Below the pieces are notes generated by a model. That model did not search any database. It was not told where the DNA came from and saw nothing but the letters and a program-made list of their open reading frames with translations. From positions 1 to 33,587 of the IMG/VR virus record IMGVR_UViG_3300009158_003091: a stretch of 33,587 bases of DNA; one strand, 5' to 3'. A program made the position numbers and the translations under genes. Of this stretch, positions 1-7,489 are shown piece after piece (positions within the stretch are counted from its first letter, which is position 1; each line of letters opens with the position of its first letter). Source of the DNA: a virus.

Positions 1-1
1 G

Positions 2-685
2 TTAAGAGATGCCATTAATGGTATCAGTATTCCAGATACTTCAACTTTCGTATTGAAATCAGGAAGTACCATGACAGGAGCATTAAAGCTTCCTGCTGGC
101 GATCCCACAGATCCATTACATGCAGCAAACAAACAATATGTTGACAATAAATTAAGCACAGTATCTCCGGGGGGTAAATATCTTCCTCTTTCTGGTGGTG
201 CGATGACTGGAGCAATAACACTTCCTTCGGGAGATCCAGCAAATGATCTTCATGCTGCTAATAAACAATATGTAGATAAATTTAAACCATCTCCATTAGT
301 TTATCTTCCTCTTTCTGGTGGAACAATGACTGGAGAATTGAATATAAAGGGATTTTCCGAAACAAATACCACAGCAGATCTTAATGCCGCCATAGCAAAT
401 TTAAATTTGCTATTGGGTAATACATTTTCATTTAATTTAGGAAGTGGTGCATCTTCTTTTACTTTATCGAATGTACCAACTAATTCTTTTAGTTTTACAA
501 TAATTTTGACTCAAAAAGGAAGTCCTGCTGGTACGGTATTATGGAATTTTGGAAGTTCTTATACTGTAAAATGGGCAAATGGTGCTTCGCCTATTGTATC
601 TGCGGAAGTTGGAAAAGTTGATATATATTCATTCATGGTAGTTGGTACTACAATATATGGATTTGTTGGTGGTCAAAGATTTTAA
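2..685 (+). CDS. Tail fibre protein, C-terminal part (5' end outside window)
   Basis: The reading frame is open from the window edge, so this is the C-terminal 227 residues of a longer protein. It has three copies of a phage tail-fibre repeat: LPLSGGTMTG followed by a D-P-x-(D/N)-x-LHAANKQYVD segment (the third copy keeps only the first half). The motif is typical of long trimeric fibre shafts. The last ~110 residues are a Ser/Thr/Gly-rich beta-type tip ending in GGQRF. A TTG at 53 could be called as a start, but the frame runs upstream of it with fibre-like sequence (TSTFVLKSG), so I treat the gene as truncated by the window. The NHL-propeller gene follows 5 bp downstream, suggesting both are virion adsorption components. 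Exact fibre type (short, long, accessory) is not determinable. Confidence 0.8.
   Translation, partial: LRDAINGISIPDTSTFVLKSGSTMTGALKLPAGDPTDPLHAANKQYVDNKLSTVSPGGKYLPLSGGAMTGAITLPSGDPANDLHAANKQYVDKFKPSPLVYLPLSGGTMTGELNIKGFSETNTTADLNAAIANLNLLLGNTFSFNLGSGASSFTLSNVPTNSFSFTIILTQKGSPAGTVLWNFGSSYTVKWANGASPIVSAEVGKVDIYSFMVVGTTIYGFVGGQRF
53..345 (+). repeat. Tail-fibre shaft repeat units (three imperfect copies)
   Basis: Copies lie at about 55-146, 179-277 and 302-340. The segment encoding LPLSGGxMTG is almost identical at DNA level in the second and third copies (from 179 and 302). This is an in-frame protein repeat, a likely recombination substrate for fibre exchange. Confidence 0.75.
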
Positions 686-690
686 TTATT

Positions 691-2619
691 ATGCCAATAG
701 GAAACGCATTAGCTGTAATAAGAAGCACTGATGATCGATATATTCCCTACAAAGTAACAACTTTTACCGGGAGTTTAACTTACGTGGGATATATGGATGG
801 AGTTAATAGTTATTATTTTTCTCCTCCTACGTTAACTGGCGGAAAAAGATTATCAATTGATAATAACTCAAACATAATAACAACAACAAATTTCAGAACA
901 GTTTTAATTGATATTAGAGAAAAAAATAAACATATATCCGACATATATGGAAAAATGTATCAGACAATTGCTTATCATACTGATGGTAAAAGTATAAGAT
1001 GTATTAGCAACATGATATCTTTGTATGGAACTGTAGATAATTTTTTAACAGATTTGGGTGGTTCTGCATCGGGTGATGTTGATGGAGGTGCTGCGACCAG
1101 ATTTGACAGCGGAGCAAAATTTAATAATATAAATGGTGGAATTTTTGATTCTGATGGGAATGCATATGTATGTGATACGGGAAATTCCAAAATAAAAAAA
1201 ATAAATTTTTCGACTTTAAAATCATCCACATTTGTATCCACGGGATTTACTTCTCCAGTTGGAATAACACGAGACAATCTTGGAAATTTTTATGTTGTTG
1301 ATAAAGCAAGACATGTCATTAAAAAAATAACAAGTGGCGGAACAGTCTCTTTGTTTGCAGGTGTTGAAAACACTAGTGGTTATTTGGATGGATCTGGAAG
1401 TACGGCTAAATTTAGCAATCCATGGAATATAACATGTGATAATAATAATAATTTATATGTAGTAGAAGAAATAAATAAATGCATTAGAAAAATAACACCA
1501 GATGGTACAGTTTCTACATTAGTTGGGATTTCTTCTTCTACAACAAATAGAGATGGTGTTGGGAGTTATGCTTTATTTAAGGAATTAAAAGGTATAGTTT
1601 TTAGACCATTTTCAAATAAATTATATGTAACTGGAAGTAATACATTAAGAGAAGTCTCTTTGGATGGAACAGTTAAAACAGTTGCTGGTACAGAAACTAG
1701 AACCACGGATATAGTTGATCGAGATATCGTTGCCGAATTTTCGTCATTAAAAGGTATGTGTTTTGATTCTAATGGTATCATACACATCATCGATACCAAT
1801 TGTATAAAAAAAATAACAGGAGTAACTAAAGTATTTTCTGGTTTAACCAACACATTTGTCGGATTAAATCCAAAAGCAGGAGGAGCTAATGGAAATGGGC
1901 TTTTTGCTGAATTTAATTCTCCCGAATTTTTAGCTTTTGATTCCGACAATAACTTATACGTAAGCGACACAAAAAATCATGCAATAAGAAAAGTAACTCC
2001 TGCTGGAGATGTATCAACTTTTGCGGGTTTGGTGGGAAGTTCTGGTTATGCTGATGGTAATGGAATTAATGCCAGATTTAATGAACCATTAGGAATCGCT
2101 TGTGATAGTTATAATAATGTATACGTATCGGATTCAAAAAACCATTGTATACGAAAAATAACTCCTGCTGGAGATGTGACCGCATTTGCTGGTACGAATG
2201 TTAGTGGTTTTGTGGACGGTATCAATACAACCGCAAGATTCAATACCCCTAAAGGGTTAGCATGCGACAACAATAATATGCTTTATGTGGCTGATAGTGA
2301 AAATTCAGCCATTCGTTCTATTGAAACTAACGGAACGGTTTCAACAATAGAACAAGATAAAATTAACAAATCTAATAAAAAACCAATTGATATTAAATTT
2401 AATTCTAAAAATTTAAAATTATATATTACGTATGATGGTCTGGCTTCTGTGATTTCAGACAAACCATATCAAACTATAGGAACTGGTGACGGAAGCACTG
2501 ACGGAACCGATACTACTGCAAAATTCAAAACTCCGTATTCTCTAGCAATAGATAATGCAGGATCAGTCTATGTAACCGATCCTGCCAATAACAATATACG
2601 TAAAATAACTCCAGCCTAA
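691..2619 (+). CDS. NHL-repeat beta-propeller protein, probable virion adhesin
   Basis: A 642-residue protein built mainly of NHL-type blades. The recurring unit is D-x-x-x-N-x-Y-V-x-D-x-x-N-x-x-I-R-K-I followed by (T/S)PAG(D/T)V(S/T)xFAG and DGxGxxAxFxxPxG. Roughly nine or ten units can be read from about residue 145 to the end, which is more than one six-bladed propeller. The first ~140 residues are a different beta-rich domain that may attach it to the virion. No signal peptide is evident. ATG at 691 follows the fibre gene by 5 bp. NHL propellers bind proteins, glycans or nucleic acids; adsorption to the host surface is inferred from the neighbouring fibre gene. Its stop overlaps the stop of the convergent gene at 2616. 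Confidence 0.8.
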   Translation: MPIGNALAVIRSTDDRYIPYKVTTFTGSLTYVGYMDGVNSYYFSPPTLTGGKRLSIDNNSNIITTTNFRTVLIDIREKNKHISDIYGKMYQTIAYHTDGKSIRCISNMISLYGTVDNFLTDLGGSASGDVDGGAATRFDSGAKFNNINGGIFDSDGNAYVCDTGNSKIKKINFSTLKSSTFVSTGFTSPVGITRDNLGNFYVVDKARHVIKKITSGGTVSLFAGVENTSGYLDGSGSTAKFSNPWNITCDNNNNLYVVEEINKCIRKITPDGTVSTLVGISSSTTNRDGVGSYALFKELKGIVFRPFSNKLYVTGSNTLREVSLDGTVKTVAGTETRTTDIVDRDIVAEFSSLKGMCFDSNGIIHIIDTNCIKKITGVTKVFSGLTNTFVGLNPKAGGANGNGLFAEFNSPEFLAFDSDNNLYVSDTKNHAIRKVTPAGDVSTFAGLVGSSGYADGNGINARFNEPLGIACDSYNNVYVSDSKNHCIRKITPAGDVTAFAGTNVSGFVDGINTTARFNTPKGLACDNNNMLYVADSENSAIRSIETNGTVSTIEQDKINKSNKKPIDIKFNSKNLKLYITYDGLASVISDKPYQTIGTGDGSTDGTDTTAKFKTPYSLAIDNAGSVYVTDPANNNIRKITPA

Positions 2620-2858
2620 TCTAGGCACTCTTCGACCTTAAAGTCATGATTCATGCTGGGGAATCTTTGATTAATATATTTCTGTAATGCTAATGGCTTG
2701 ATCCATTTATCACTCTTTTCTAGATCTATTTTAGATTTAGAAGCTTGTTGATTGATTAATTCTACTGCTTCCATTAAGCATAACCATCTGGAATAAGAGT
2801 CCACAGACATTACGTGCTCTGCATTTGATTTAGTAGTTACGGATATTTTTTTTACCAT
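2616..2858 (-). CDS. Small protein, possible late transcription coactivator gp33
   Basis: An 80-residue protein, last gene of the 3669-to-2616 operon; its ATG overlaps the stop of the preceding gene by 7 bp. Residues ~25-70 read as a helical domain (LMEAVELIN, then DLEKSDKWIKPLALQKYI). The spacing resembles what I recall of gp33 proteins of T4-like phages: acidic helix, a K-x-x-x-x-L-x-x-K-I core, then an LN-like segment. In T4, gp33 bridges RNA polymerase and the sliding clamp through a C-terminal LDFLL motif; here the end is EECLD, so that motif is poor or absent. Identity as gp33 is an inference from pattern only; otherwise it is an unassigned small phage protein. Confidence 0.5.
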   Translation of the reverse strand: MVKKISVTTKSNAEHVMSVDSYSRWLCLMEAVELINQQASKSKIDLEKSDKWIKPLALQKYINQRFPSMNHDFKVEECLD

Positions 2859-3247
2859 ATAAAGTTTTTTGTTAAAAAGCCCAGCATTAATGTATTGATC
2901 TCATCCGAAGATACGTCAATATTATTAGCCATTAAACATTCTAAGGCTGTTGTCATAATATCAAAATTCTTACGAATCGTCAAGTTCTTAACATTATCTT
3001 CTTTATATTTCGAAGTTAAAAATTCACGAATAATATGTAATACATGTTTTAAAGAATCATTTCCGGAAGAAGACATGGTTCTACGCATATTCGCCATATC
3101 ATAAACACGAATTAAATCTTTATTTTTTGTAAGAAGAAAAATATTAATCTCATCTTTAATCTTTTGAATATCCACCGTTATGGTAGGTAGATGTGTTATT
3201 GATGAAGGAACTAATTGAGCATTAGCTAACTCTTGTGAATTAAACAT
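2852..3247 (-). CDS. Hypothetical phage protein, 131 aa
   Basis: Not recognised. It is a mostly helical soluble protein with no membrane segment or cysteine motif. Residues ~24-50 are rich in Lys/Asp/Ile, and a Met-Ser-Ser-Ser-Gly segment sits mid-protein. ATG at 3247 follows the stop of the upstream gene by 2 bp, and its own end overlaps the next gene by 7 bp. It is therefore the middle member of a three-gene operon driven from the promoter at 3676-3704. The operon order (membrane/zinc protein, this gene, gp33-like gene) gives no firm functional clue. Confidence 0.65.
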   Translation of the reverse strand: MFNSQELANAQLVPSSITHLPTITVDIQKIKDEINIFLLTKNKDLIRVYDMANMRRTMSSSGNDSLKHVLHIIREFLTSKYKEDNVKNLTIRKNFDIMTTALECLMANNIDVSSDEINTLMLGFLTKNFIW

Positions 3248-3249
3248 AA

Positions 3250-3669
3250 TTATGGTGTTTGTATTTTCTTATATGCTTCGATTAACTGAGCTTCTGCATT
3301 ATCTAGATCAATAATATCAGTTTGGCAAAATGTTCTAACATTTACATCAACCGAGATAAACTTATCACATTCCCCACATTTAAACGAATTATCTTCGCCT
3401 AATTGAATAGGAACAAACATGGATTTTTCCAAATAACAAGGACACTTAACATCCAATCCTTGTTTTGAGAATTCTTTAATTCTTTCGTTTTTAATCTTCT
3501 CAGCAATGATTTCTAAATATTTTGTATAGAGATTATAAATTACAAATTGTGCCAAAGAAGCACCAACAAAATACTTAATGAAACTTAATGTGTTATCACA
3601 AAATAACAACGAAATAGCAGTACTGACGCTAATCAGTATCAGTAGAGGTTTTAGGATAGTAAATACCAT
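3250..3669 (-). CDS. Membrane-anchored protein with zinc-ribbon-like C-terminus
   Basis: A 139-residue protein. Residues ~1-25 (ILKPLLILISVSTAISLLF) and ~28-50 form two hydrophobic segments, suggesting a helical hairpin in the inner membrane. A charged helix follows (~50-70). The C-terminal half has two cysteine pairs, CPC near residue 76 and CGEC near residue 98, spaced like a zinc ribbon, plus a further Cys. This combination is not one I can name. The ATG at 3669 follows a predicted promoter by 6 nt and is the first gene of its operon. A role at the host membrane (for example recruiting replication or a superinfection function) would be speculation. Confidence 0.65.
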   Translation of the reverse strand: MVFTILKPLLILISVSTAISLLFCDNTLSFIKYFVGASLAQFVIYNLYTKYLEIIAEKIKNERIKEFSKQGLDVKCPCYLEKSMFVPIQLGEDNSFKCGECDKFISVDVNVRTFCQTDIIDLDNAEAQLIEAYKKIQTP

Positions 3670-3675
3670 CCCCGA

Positions 3676-3704
3676 ACTATACAGGAATTCCTACCAGTTA
3701 TCAA
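3676..3704 (-). promoter_or_regulatory. sigma70-type promoter for the 3669-to-2616 operon
   Basis: On the minus strand, TTGATA (3704-3699), 17 bp, TATAGT (3681-3676), then 6 nt to the ATG at 3669. The -35 box lies inside the end of the upstream gene. The expected transcription start falls at or next to the start codon. Confidence 0.6.
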
Positions 3705-4044
3705 CCTCAAAAAGTTCTAAAAATTTAGGCAATTCAATAATCTTTTGATTGATTGAATCCATTTCTTGTCGTGCTCTTTTTAATCCAGATTTTTGAGATT
3801 TTTTAACTGATGGATTCTGGATAGAATTATCCAATTCATTCGTCAATGTCATTGTTAATTCTAATAATTGTGAAAATTTCTGTTTAAAATTCTGTATTTG
3901 ATAAGGAAGTTGCACATTTTTCGTATCCAAAGGACTTCCGCCCGGAGTATGAATTTTTAAGGAATTCATAGAACCGGGACTATCCCCTGTGACTTGCACA
4001 TTATTGTTTTCGATTGTATTTTCCCTTAAATTTTTCTTTTTCAC
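3691..4044 (-). CDS. Hypothetical late protein, 117 aa
   Basis: Not recognised. The first ~45 residues are Asn/Ser/Gly/Pro-rich and probably disordered. Residues ~48-110 are predicted helical and may form a coiled coil. The end, PKFLELFEVDNW, is hydrophobic and acidic. The start is a GTG at 4044; a TAAATAAT late-type box lies 12 nt upstream and leaves no room for a ribosome binding site. Divergently transcribed from the late gene at 4080. The small size, late box and low-complexity N-terminus suggest a structural or assembly accessory protein, but nothing shows which. Confidence 0.6.
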   Translation of the reverse strand: MKKKNLRENTIENNNVQVTGDSPGSMNSLKIHTPGGSPLDTKNVQLPYQIQNFKQKFSQLLELTMTLTNELDNSIQNPSVKKSQKSGLKRARQEMDSINQKIIELPKFLELFEVDNW

Positions 4045-4048
4045 TTAA

Positions 4049-4056
4049 ATTATTTA
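4049..4056 (-). promoter_or_regulatory. Late-type promoter box TAAATAAT for the 4044 gene
   Basis: Minus-strand TAAATAAT, first T 12 nt before the GTG start at 4044, no -35 element. It matches the core of the T4 late promoter TATAAATA and sits back to back with the box at 4069. Confidence 0.6.
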
Positions 4057-4068
4057 CCATTTTGGGAC

Positions 4069-4076
4069 TAAATAAT
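4069..4076 (+). promoter_or_regulatory. Late-type promoter box TAAATAAT for the 4080 gene
   Basis: Plus-strand TAAATAAT followed by CAC and the ATG, so the first T is 11 nt before the start codon. No -35 box and no Shine-Dalgarno. Divergent partner of the box at 4049. Confidence 0.65.
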
Positions 4077-4079
4077 CAC

Positions 4080-4508
4080 ATGAGTAATCTTTTTCAAAAA
4101 GCATTTGTGAATGTTCTTCGTGAACAACCTGAACCAGAAAATATTTCTGATTCAGAAGCAATGGTACAGACCCTAGATAAGGGAACTGATCCGTCCATGC
4201 TTGATGTGGAAGGTGGACCTGAAGCAGAACATCTTGCTGCTACTTCTAAGATTCAAGCTGGTATGGTTCAGACTTTAAATGAATGGATTGCTAAATTAGA
4301 TGAATTTTCCAATTTCCTAAACAGCCCTTCTGATCCAAATTCGATGCAATCCAAGCTTAAAAATTCTATTCGTGATACTATGTTTGATAAGATTCGTGTA
4401 GCAGAAACCAAAAAGATTGCTCGTGTTTCGATGGAAATTACTTCACTAAACGAGATGTTGAAGGGATATGCTGCTACCTCACAGGATTCTAAATACCGGG
4501 GAATTTAA
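4080..4508 (+). CDS. Late protein with capsid-targeting-like N-terminus, 142 aa
   Basis: The ATG at 4080 is chosen because the late box TAAATAAT sits 11 nt upstream; an open extension back to 4014 would run through that promoter. The N-terminus MSNLFQKAFVNVLRE is a short amphipathic helix ending in L-x-E, like T4 internal-protein capsid-targeting sequences that are removed by the prohead protease. The rest is an acidic stretch (residues ~16-45) and a helical domain (IQAGMVQTLNEWIAKLDEF onward). No catalytic motif. Probable internal capsid or core protein by inference; function unknown. Confidence 0.65.
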   Translation: MSNLFQKAFVNVLREQPEPENISDSEAMVQTLDKGTDPSMLDVEGGPEAEHLAATSKIQAGMVQTLNEWIAKLDEFSNFLNSPSDPNSMQSKLKNSIRDTMFDKIRVAETKKIARVSMEITSLNEMLKGYAATSQDSKYRGI

Positions 4509-4538
4509 ATTTATAAGTTGTTGATAAACAGCAATTTA

Positions 4539-5531
4539 TCACTTAACAGACACTGCATTTTTAATAATAAATTCAGGAGAAATGACATTGATATCTATCG
4601 CCATAGAAATGTCATTAAAATCCTTGTAAATCTTACCGATTTTCTCAGGCCACAAGAACACAGTTTCTCTAACTTTAAGAAGTTTTTTTGTTTTGTTTAA
4701 TGCAGCACTATCCTTGTGCTGAGAATCTAGAACCCAAATCCTTTTATGAAAAGGGAATTTATTGATTTGTTCTTGTTGTTTAACCGAGAATAATTGATAA
4801 GAATTTTCTTGGATGCCTCCAACAGCTACTCCGTTTTTAACAAAACAAGAATTAATTGGTCCTTCAAAAATAAAGATTGTATCATAATTTAGATCCACCT
4901 TATCAATATTAAATAAGGTTTTGTCTCCACCTATTTTAGAGATATATCTGGGTCTTTTATCTTCATCAGATTCTAGTATAGTTCTAGTCTGATAATACAC
5001 AATTTTACCATTCTCGTCATAAAATGGTAAAATCAAACGATTTTTATGAACTTTATCTGTCAGAGAAATATATAATGCCTTGGGACGATTAATCGCATTA
5101 ACTATTTTTCTGTGTTCAATAAATTCTAAAGTCTTCTGGACTACTGAATTATTTCTATAAAAATCTATCTGAGATTTATCAAATAAATTAATAGAATCTT
5201 TAGGAAGAGTCTCTGCTTGGTATTTTGGTTTCTCTTCTGCTCCAGACAAAAACAGAACCGAACTATTATTCAATTCTTCTTTTAATTCCCAGAATGAACA
5301 TCCCGTGATGTCCATTACCCATTTTACGGGATTTGAGTTATAGCCACAATTATGGCAATACAATCTATTATCTTTGGGAATATAATAGAAACGCTTCTTA
5401 ACAAGCCAAGAATTTCCCTCTCTACACATAGGACAAGAGCCCTGATATGTATCAGTAAATTTATTCTTTCTAGCCGCTCCAGCAAACTGGAAGAATTTCT
5501 GAGCTATAAAATCTTCGGGTAGAATCAGCAC
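4539..5531 (-). CDS. 61: DNA primase, T4 gp61 type
   Basis: A 330-residue primase that makes RNA primers for lagging-strand synthesis with the gp41 helicase (not in this window). An N-terminal zinc-binding motif is visible: C33-x2-C36 and C59-x2-C62. The TOPRIM-type catalytic part has the acidic motif IFIFEGPINS (Glu223) and a later VLDSQ (Asp269), followed by FLWPEK and a D-F-N-D-I segment matching the gp61 C-terminal region. Length is close to T4 gp61 (342 residues). The start is GTG at 5531, the only standard codon after an in-frame stop, and a predicted promoter ends 6 nt before it. Convergent with the late gene ending at 4508, with 30 bp between. Confidence 0.88.
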   Translation of the reverse strand: MLILPEDFIAQKFFQFAGAARKNKFTDTYQGSCPMCREGNSWLVKKRFYYIPKDNRLYCHNCGYNSNPVKWVMDITGCSFWELKEELNNSSVLFLSGAEEKPKYQAETLPKDSINLFDKSQIDFYRNNSVVQKTLEFIEHRKIVNAINRPKALYISLTDKVHKNRLILPFYDENGKIVYYQTRTILESDEDKRPRYISKIGGDKTLFNIDKVDLNYDTIFIFEGPINSCFVKNGVAVGGIQENSYQLFSVKQQEQINKFPFHKRIWVLDSQHKDSAALNKTKKLLKVRETVFLWPEKIGKIYKDFNDISMAIDINVISPEFIIKNAVSVK

Positions 5532-5537
5532 AAAAAT

Positions 5538-5566
5538 ATGCTATCACAACTATCCACCCGAATCAA
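5538..5566 (-). promoter_or_regulatory. sigma70-type promoter for primase gene 61
   Basis: On the minus strand, TTGATT (5566-5561), 17 bp, TAGCAT (5543-5538), then 6 nt to the GTG start. Weaker -10 than the others, and one of two cases with 17 bp rather than 16 bp spacing. Confidence 0.45.
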
Positions 5567-5569
5567 CAA

Positions 5570-5773
5570 TTAATGGCACTGATGAGTAATATCCTGCCTT
5601 GTAGCAGCATCAAGAACTTTAACGGTTCCTTTACGGATGAATACACCAGACTTGGGATCAATCCAGACTGCTTCAACATAAATCTTGTCGCCATACTGAC
5701 GTTCTGAAATCTTTGGCTGTGACATTTCACCACTGATTGGTGAGGGAATACGAATTGCTCGAACAATATCCAT
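5570..5773 (-). CDS. Hypothetical small protein, 67 aa
   Basis: A 67-residue protein, beta-rich with IYVEAVWIDPKSG and a C-terminal TRQDITHQCH. Not recognised. I start it at the ATG at 5773 because a late-type box, TAAATAAG, ends 4 nt before it; a longer frame back to 5854 would run through this box and the 3' end of the preceding gene. The upstream gene's stop codon (5778-5780) is part of the promoter box. The -35 of the primase promoter lies just past its stop. Confidence 0.6.
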   Translation of the reverse strand: MDIVRAIRIPSPISGEMSQPKISERQYGDKIYVEAVWIDPKSGVFIRKGTVKVLDAATRQDITHQCH

Positions 5774-5776
5774 ATT

Positions 5777-5784
5777 CTTATTTA
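5777..5784 (-). promoter_or_regulatory. Late-type promoter box TAAATAAG for the 5773 gene
   Basis: Minus-strand TAAATAAG, first T 11 nt before the ATG. The stop codon of the upstream gene (Lys-AAA then TAA) is embedded in the box. Confidence 0.55.
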
Positions 5785-6050
5785 GTTTGTTCACTGTTAT
5801 AAACAAATTGTTTTTCCAAAATGGAATAAACATCACTAGGTAGCTTCTCGACAATTTCTACGATTTTATTCTCCATACCAAAATCAAATTTATCTTTTGG
5901 TATTTCTCTATTAATATTTTTGGGAATCGAGATAAATTTTAAATTATTTTGATCTCCACCCACATAAACTAAAATTTCACCAACGTATGTTCCAGTTGTT
6001 ACTGCATACGAATAACCTTTAATTGGATGCTCTTTGGACTTGCCAAACAT
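5778..6050 (-). CDS. Hypothetical conserved-type phage protein, 90 aa
   Basis: A 90-residue protein with a beta-rich N-terminal half (YSYAVTTGTYVGEILVYVG, then LKFISIPKN) suggesting a small SH3-like barrel. A helix-rich tail (residues ~60-85) follows. No catalytic motif. The ATG at 6050 lies 3 nt after the stop of the gene at 6054-6398, so it is translationally grouped with the clamp operon. Not recognised with confidence; a replication accessory role is only suggested by position between the clamp and primase genes. Confidence 0.62.
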   Translation of the reverse strand: MFGKSKEHPIKGYSYAVTTGTYVGEILVYVGGDQNNLKFISIPKNINREIPKDKFDFGMENKIVEIVEKLPSDVYSILEKQFVYNSEQTK

Positions 6051-6053
6051 AAA

Positions 6054-6398
6054 TTAAATATTATCGTGATCACCACCCATAGCATTCATGTGCATAAAAA
6101 CTCTAGCTAATGCAGTATATAATGCATCTGCATCTAACTGCGTTTTTGCATTCGTAATGACAATAGGCTGATTATTGGTATCGTATCCAATAAGAATAAA
6201 CGAGCGAAGAAACTCTTCGAGAGTAGAAGAAATAGCTTCTAATTCAATATCTTGTTTCCTCAGATCATCTTGTATACTTTCGAGTAAAACTTCATTTAAA
6301 AGCTTCTGAATATCCGTAGAAGAAAATTTAGAGTCTTTCTTTTTATCCACAGGTACTTTTTTCTTTTTAGGTGTTTCGTCGCCTTTATTTTGTTGCAT
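6054..6398 (-). CDS. Hypothetical protein with Lys-rich N-terminus, 114 aa
   Basis: The ATG at 6398 is preferred over an upstream alternative at 6482 because a good SD (AAGGAAAGGA) lies just upstream, and because the longer version would overlap the neighbour by ~98 bp. With this start the overlap is 14 bp. Residues ~8-25 are Lys-rich (TPKKKKVPVDKKKDSK). The remainder is helical (TDIQKLLNEVLLESIQDDL), then a beta segment and a helix with LYTALARVFMHMNAMGGDH. Not recognised. Presence of an SD fits an operon-internal gene, unlike the SD-less promoter-proximal genes. Confidence 0.65.
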   Translation of the reverse strand: MQQNKGDETPKKKKVPVDKKKDSKFSSTDIQKLLNEVLLESIQDDLRKQDIELEAISSTLEEFLRSFILIGYDTNNQPIVITNAKTQLDADALYTALARVFMHMNAMGGDHDNI

Positions 6399-6747
6399 TA
6401 AAATTCCTTTCCTTAAAGAAGTTATCGTTTGGATCAATGGTAGAAATACCACGATCAACCAATAATTGAACAATAACTTCAATCGATTCGGTGCTTATAG
6501 AAAAATTCTTGGGGAAGAAGTTTCCCCCATCATTAAATTCAAACATGATTTCATCATTGAAACTTTTGTTATTGTAGCAAGTAACAAAAATAGATGCACC
6601 ACCGGGATCAATCATAACCGTCCATCTACGAGAATCATGTATTCCATACTGCTGAAAAATTCTCAACACGCCGAACTTACAATCACGAAGTCTCTTGATG
6701 AAGTATCCGGGGGTTTTAATTTTATTCTGTTGGCGTTTGTTCAACAT
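6385..6747 (-). CDS. Conserved hypothetical phage protein, 120 aa
   Basis: A 120-residue protein with a basic N-terminus (KRQQNKIKTPGYFIKRLRD) and a compact alpha/beta core containing RRWTVMIDPGGASIFVTCY and FEFNDGGNFFPKN. I believe this core is shared with hypothetical proteins of marine T4-like phages, but I cannot verify this. It starts at 6747, 1 nt after the clamp gene stop, and overlaps the next gene by 14 bp, so it belongs to the clamp transcript. The size is close to T4 RegA (122 aa) and it sits downstream of the clamp, but the sequence does not look like RegA. Confidence 0.7.
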   Translation of the reverse strand: MLNKRQQNKIKTPGYFIKRLRDCKFGVLRIFQQYGIHDSRRWTVMIDPGGASIFVTCYNNKSFNDEIMFEFNDGGNFFPKNFSISTESIEVIVQLLVDRGISTIDPNDNFFKERNFNATK

Positions 6748-6748
6748 A

Positions 6749-7489
6749 TCAAGAAACGTGGGCGGTTGAAATATATTTCAATTTATAGTTATCATCAACT
6801 ATATCAAATGCAATTACACCCTTATTTGTGTTGAGACGAACATCCATATCACTGGATTTCACCGAAGAAATATTCCTAAACAAATCAAAATTAAATGCTA
6901 GAGATTTAGTCATTTCATCACCACCAAAAGCTTCACACAGAATAGTACTGTAACTATCAATATTACTTCTGGTCTTGTCGGTCATTTCACCAATAACTCT
7001 TCCATTATCTGTACTGATATAGATCTTATTACTATCAGAAAGAAAAGTACTACTCTTTAATAGAGTTGTAATAACAGAATTATTAAGTTTGAAATGTAAA
7101 TTATATTCAAACGAATTAATCTTATCGATATTAAAATTAGGTGCTCTAACGATATTGTCATTAATCAAATGGAACTTAAACTTAGTTCCCGATGATTTAT
7201 ATTCGACCGTATTATCATTCAATTGTAGTTCAATCACGTCTTCTTGAATACAATCAAATGCTTTAATAAATTTCTTAATATCTGAAAAACTAAGATTTTT
7301 ATTCTGAGTATATTCTAAAACTTCCACATCAGAAGAAGTGGCATAAAGACTGAAATTATTATCAGGAGTTCTATTTAAATTAAAGATAGAATCTTCGGTA
7401 ACAGTTAGAGTACAAAGATCGTTGATCCTTGATATCGGCAACAAGAATTTTTGTAAAAAATTTGTTTTATTGAGAATTTTGAGGATCAT
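6749..7489 (-). CDS. 45: Sliding clamp (DNA polymerase processivity factor), gp45-like
   Basis: A 246-residue protein whose two-domain beta/alpha pattern fits the PCNA-type clamp of T4-like phages. It begins with a short helix (LNKTNFLQKFLLPIS) then beta strands. Near residue 145 the second half repeats the helix-strand arrangement (FKLNNSVITTLLKSSTFLSDSNKIYIST), and residues ~190-215 contain the last helix. T4 gp45 is 228 aa. In T4 the ring tethers gp43 to DNA and activates late transcription with gp55 and gp33. ATG at 7489 has SD GGAAAG and overlaps the upstream gene by 23 bp. Assignment is by fold pattern and context; sequence identity to T4 is low. The clamp loader genes are not adjacent. 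Confidence 0.7.
   Translation of the reverse strand: MILKILNKTNFLQKFLLPISRINDLCTLTVTEDSIFNLNRTPDNNFSLYATSSDVEVLEYTQNKNLSFSDIKKFIKAFDCIQEDVIELQLNDNTVEYKSSGTKFKFHLINDNIVRAPNFNIDKINSFEYNLHFKLNNSVITTLLKSSTFLSDSNKIYISTDNGRVIGEMTDKTRSNIDSYSTILCEAFGGDEMTKSLAFNFDLFRNISSVKSSDMDVRLNTNKGVIAFDIVDDNYKLKYISTAHVS

Noticed and set aside
4522-4541. A 7-bp inverted repeat (TGATAAA/TTTATCA) between convergent genes as a terminator
   Set aside because: All but one pair in the stem are A-T, there is no T-run, and it overlaps the end of the primase gene; too weak to call.
5774-5854. Longer 5' extension of the 67-aa gene to 5854
   Set aside because: It would run through the late box and the coding end of the upstream gene; the ATG at 5773 has the standard 11-nt box spacing.
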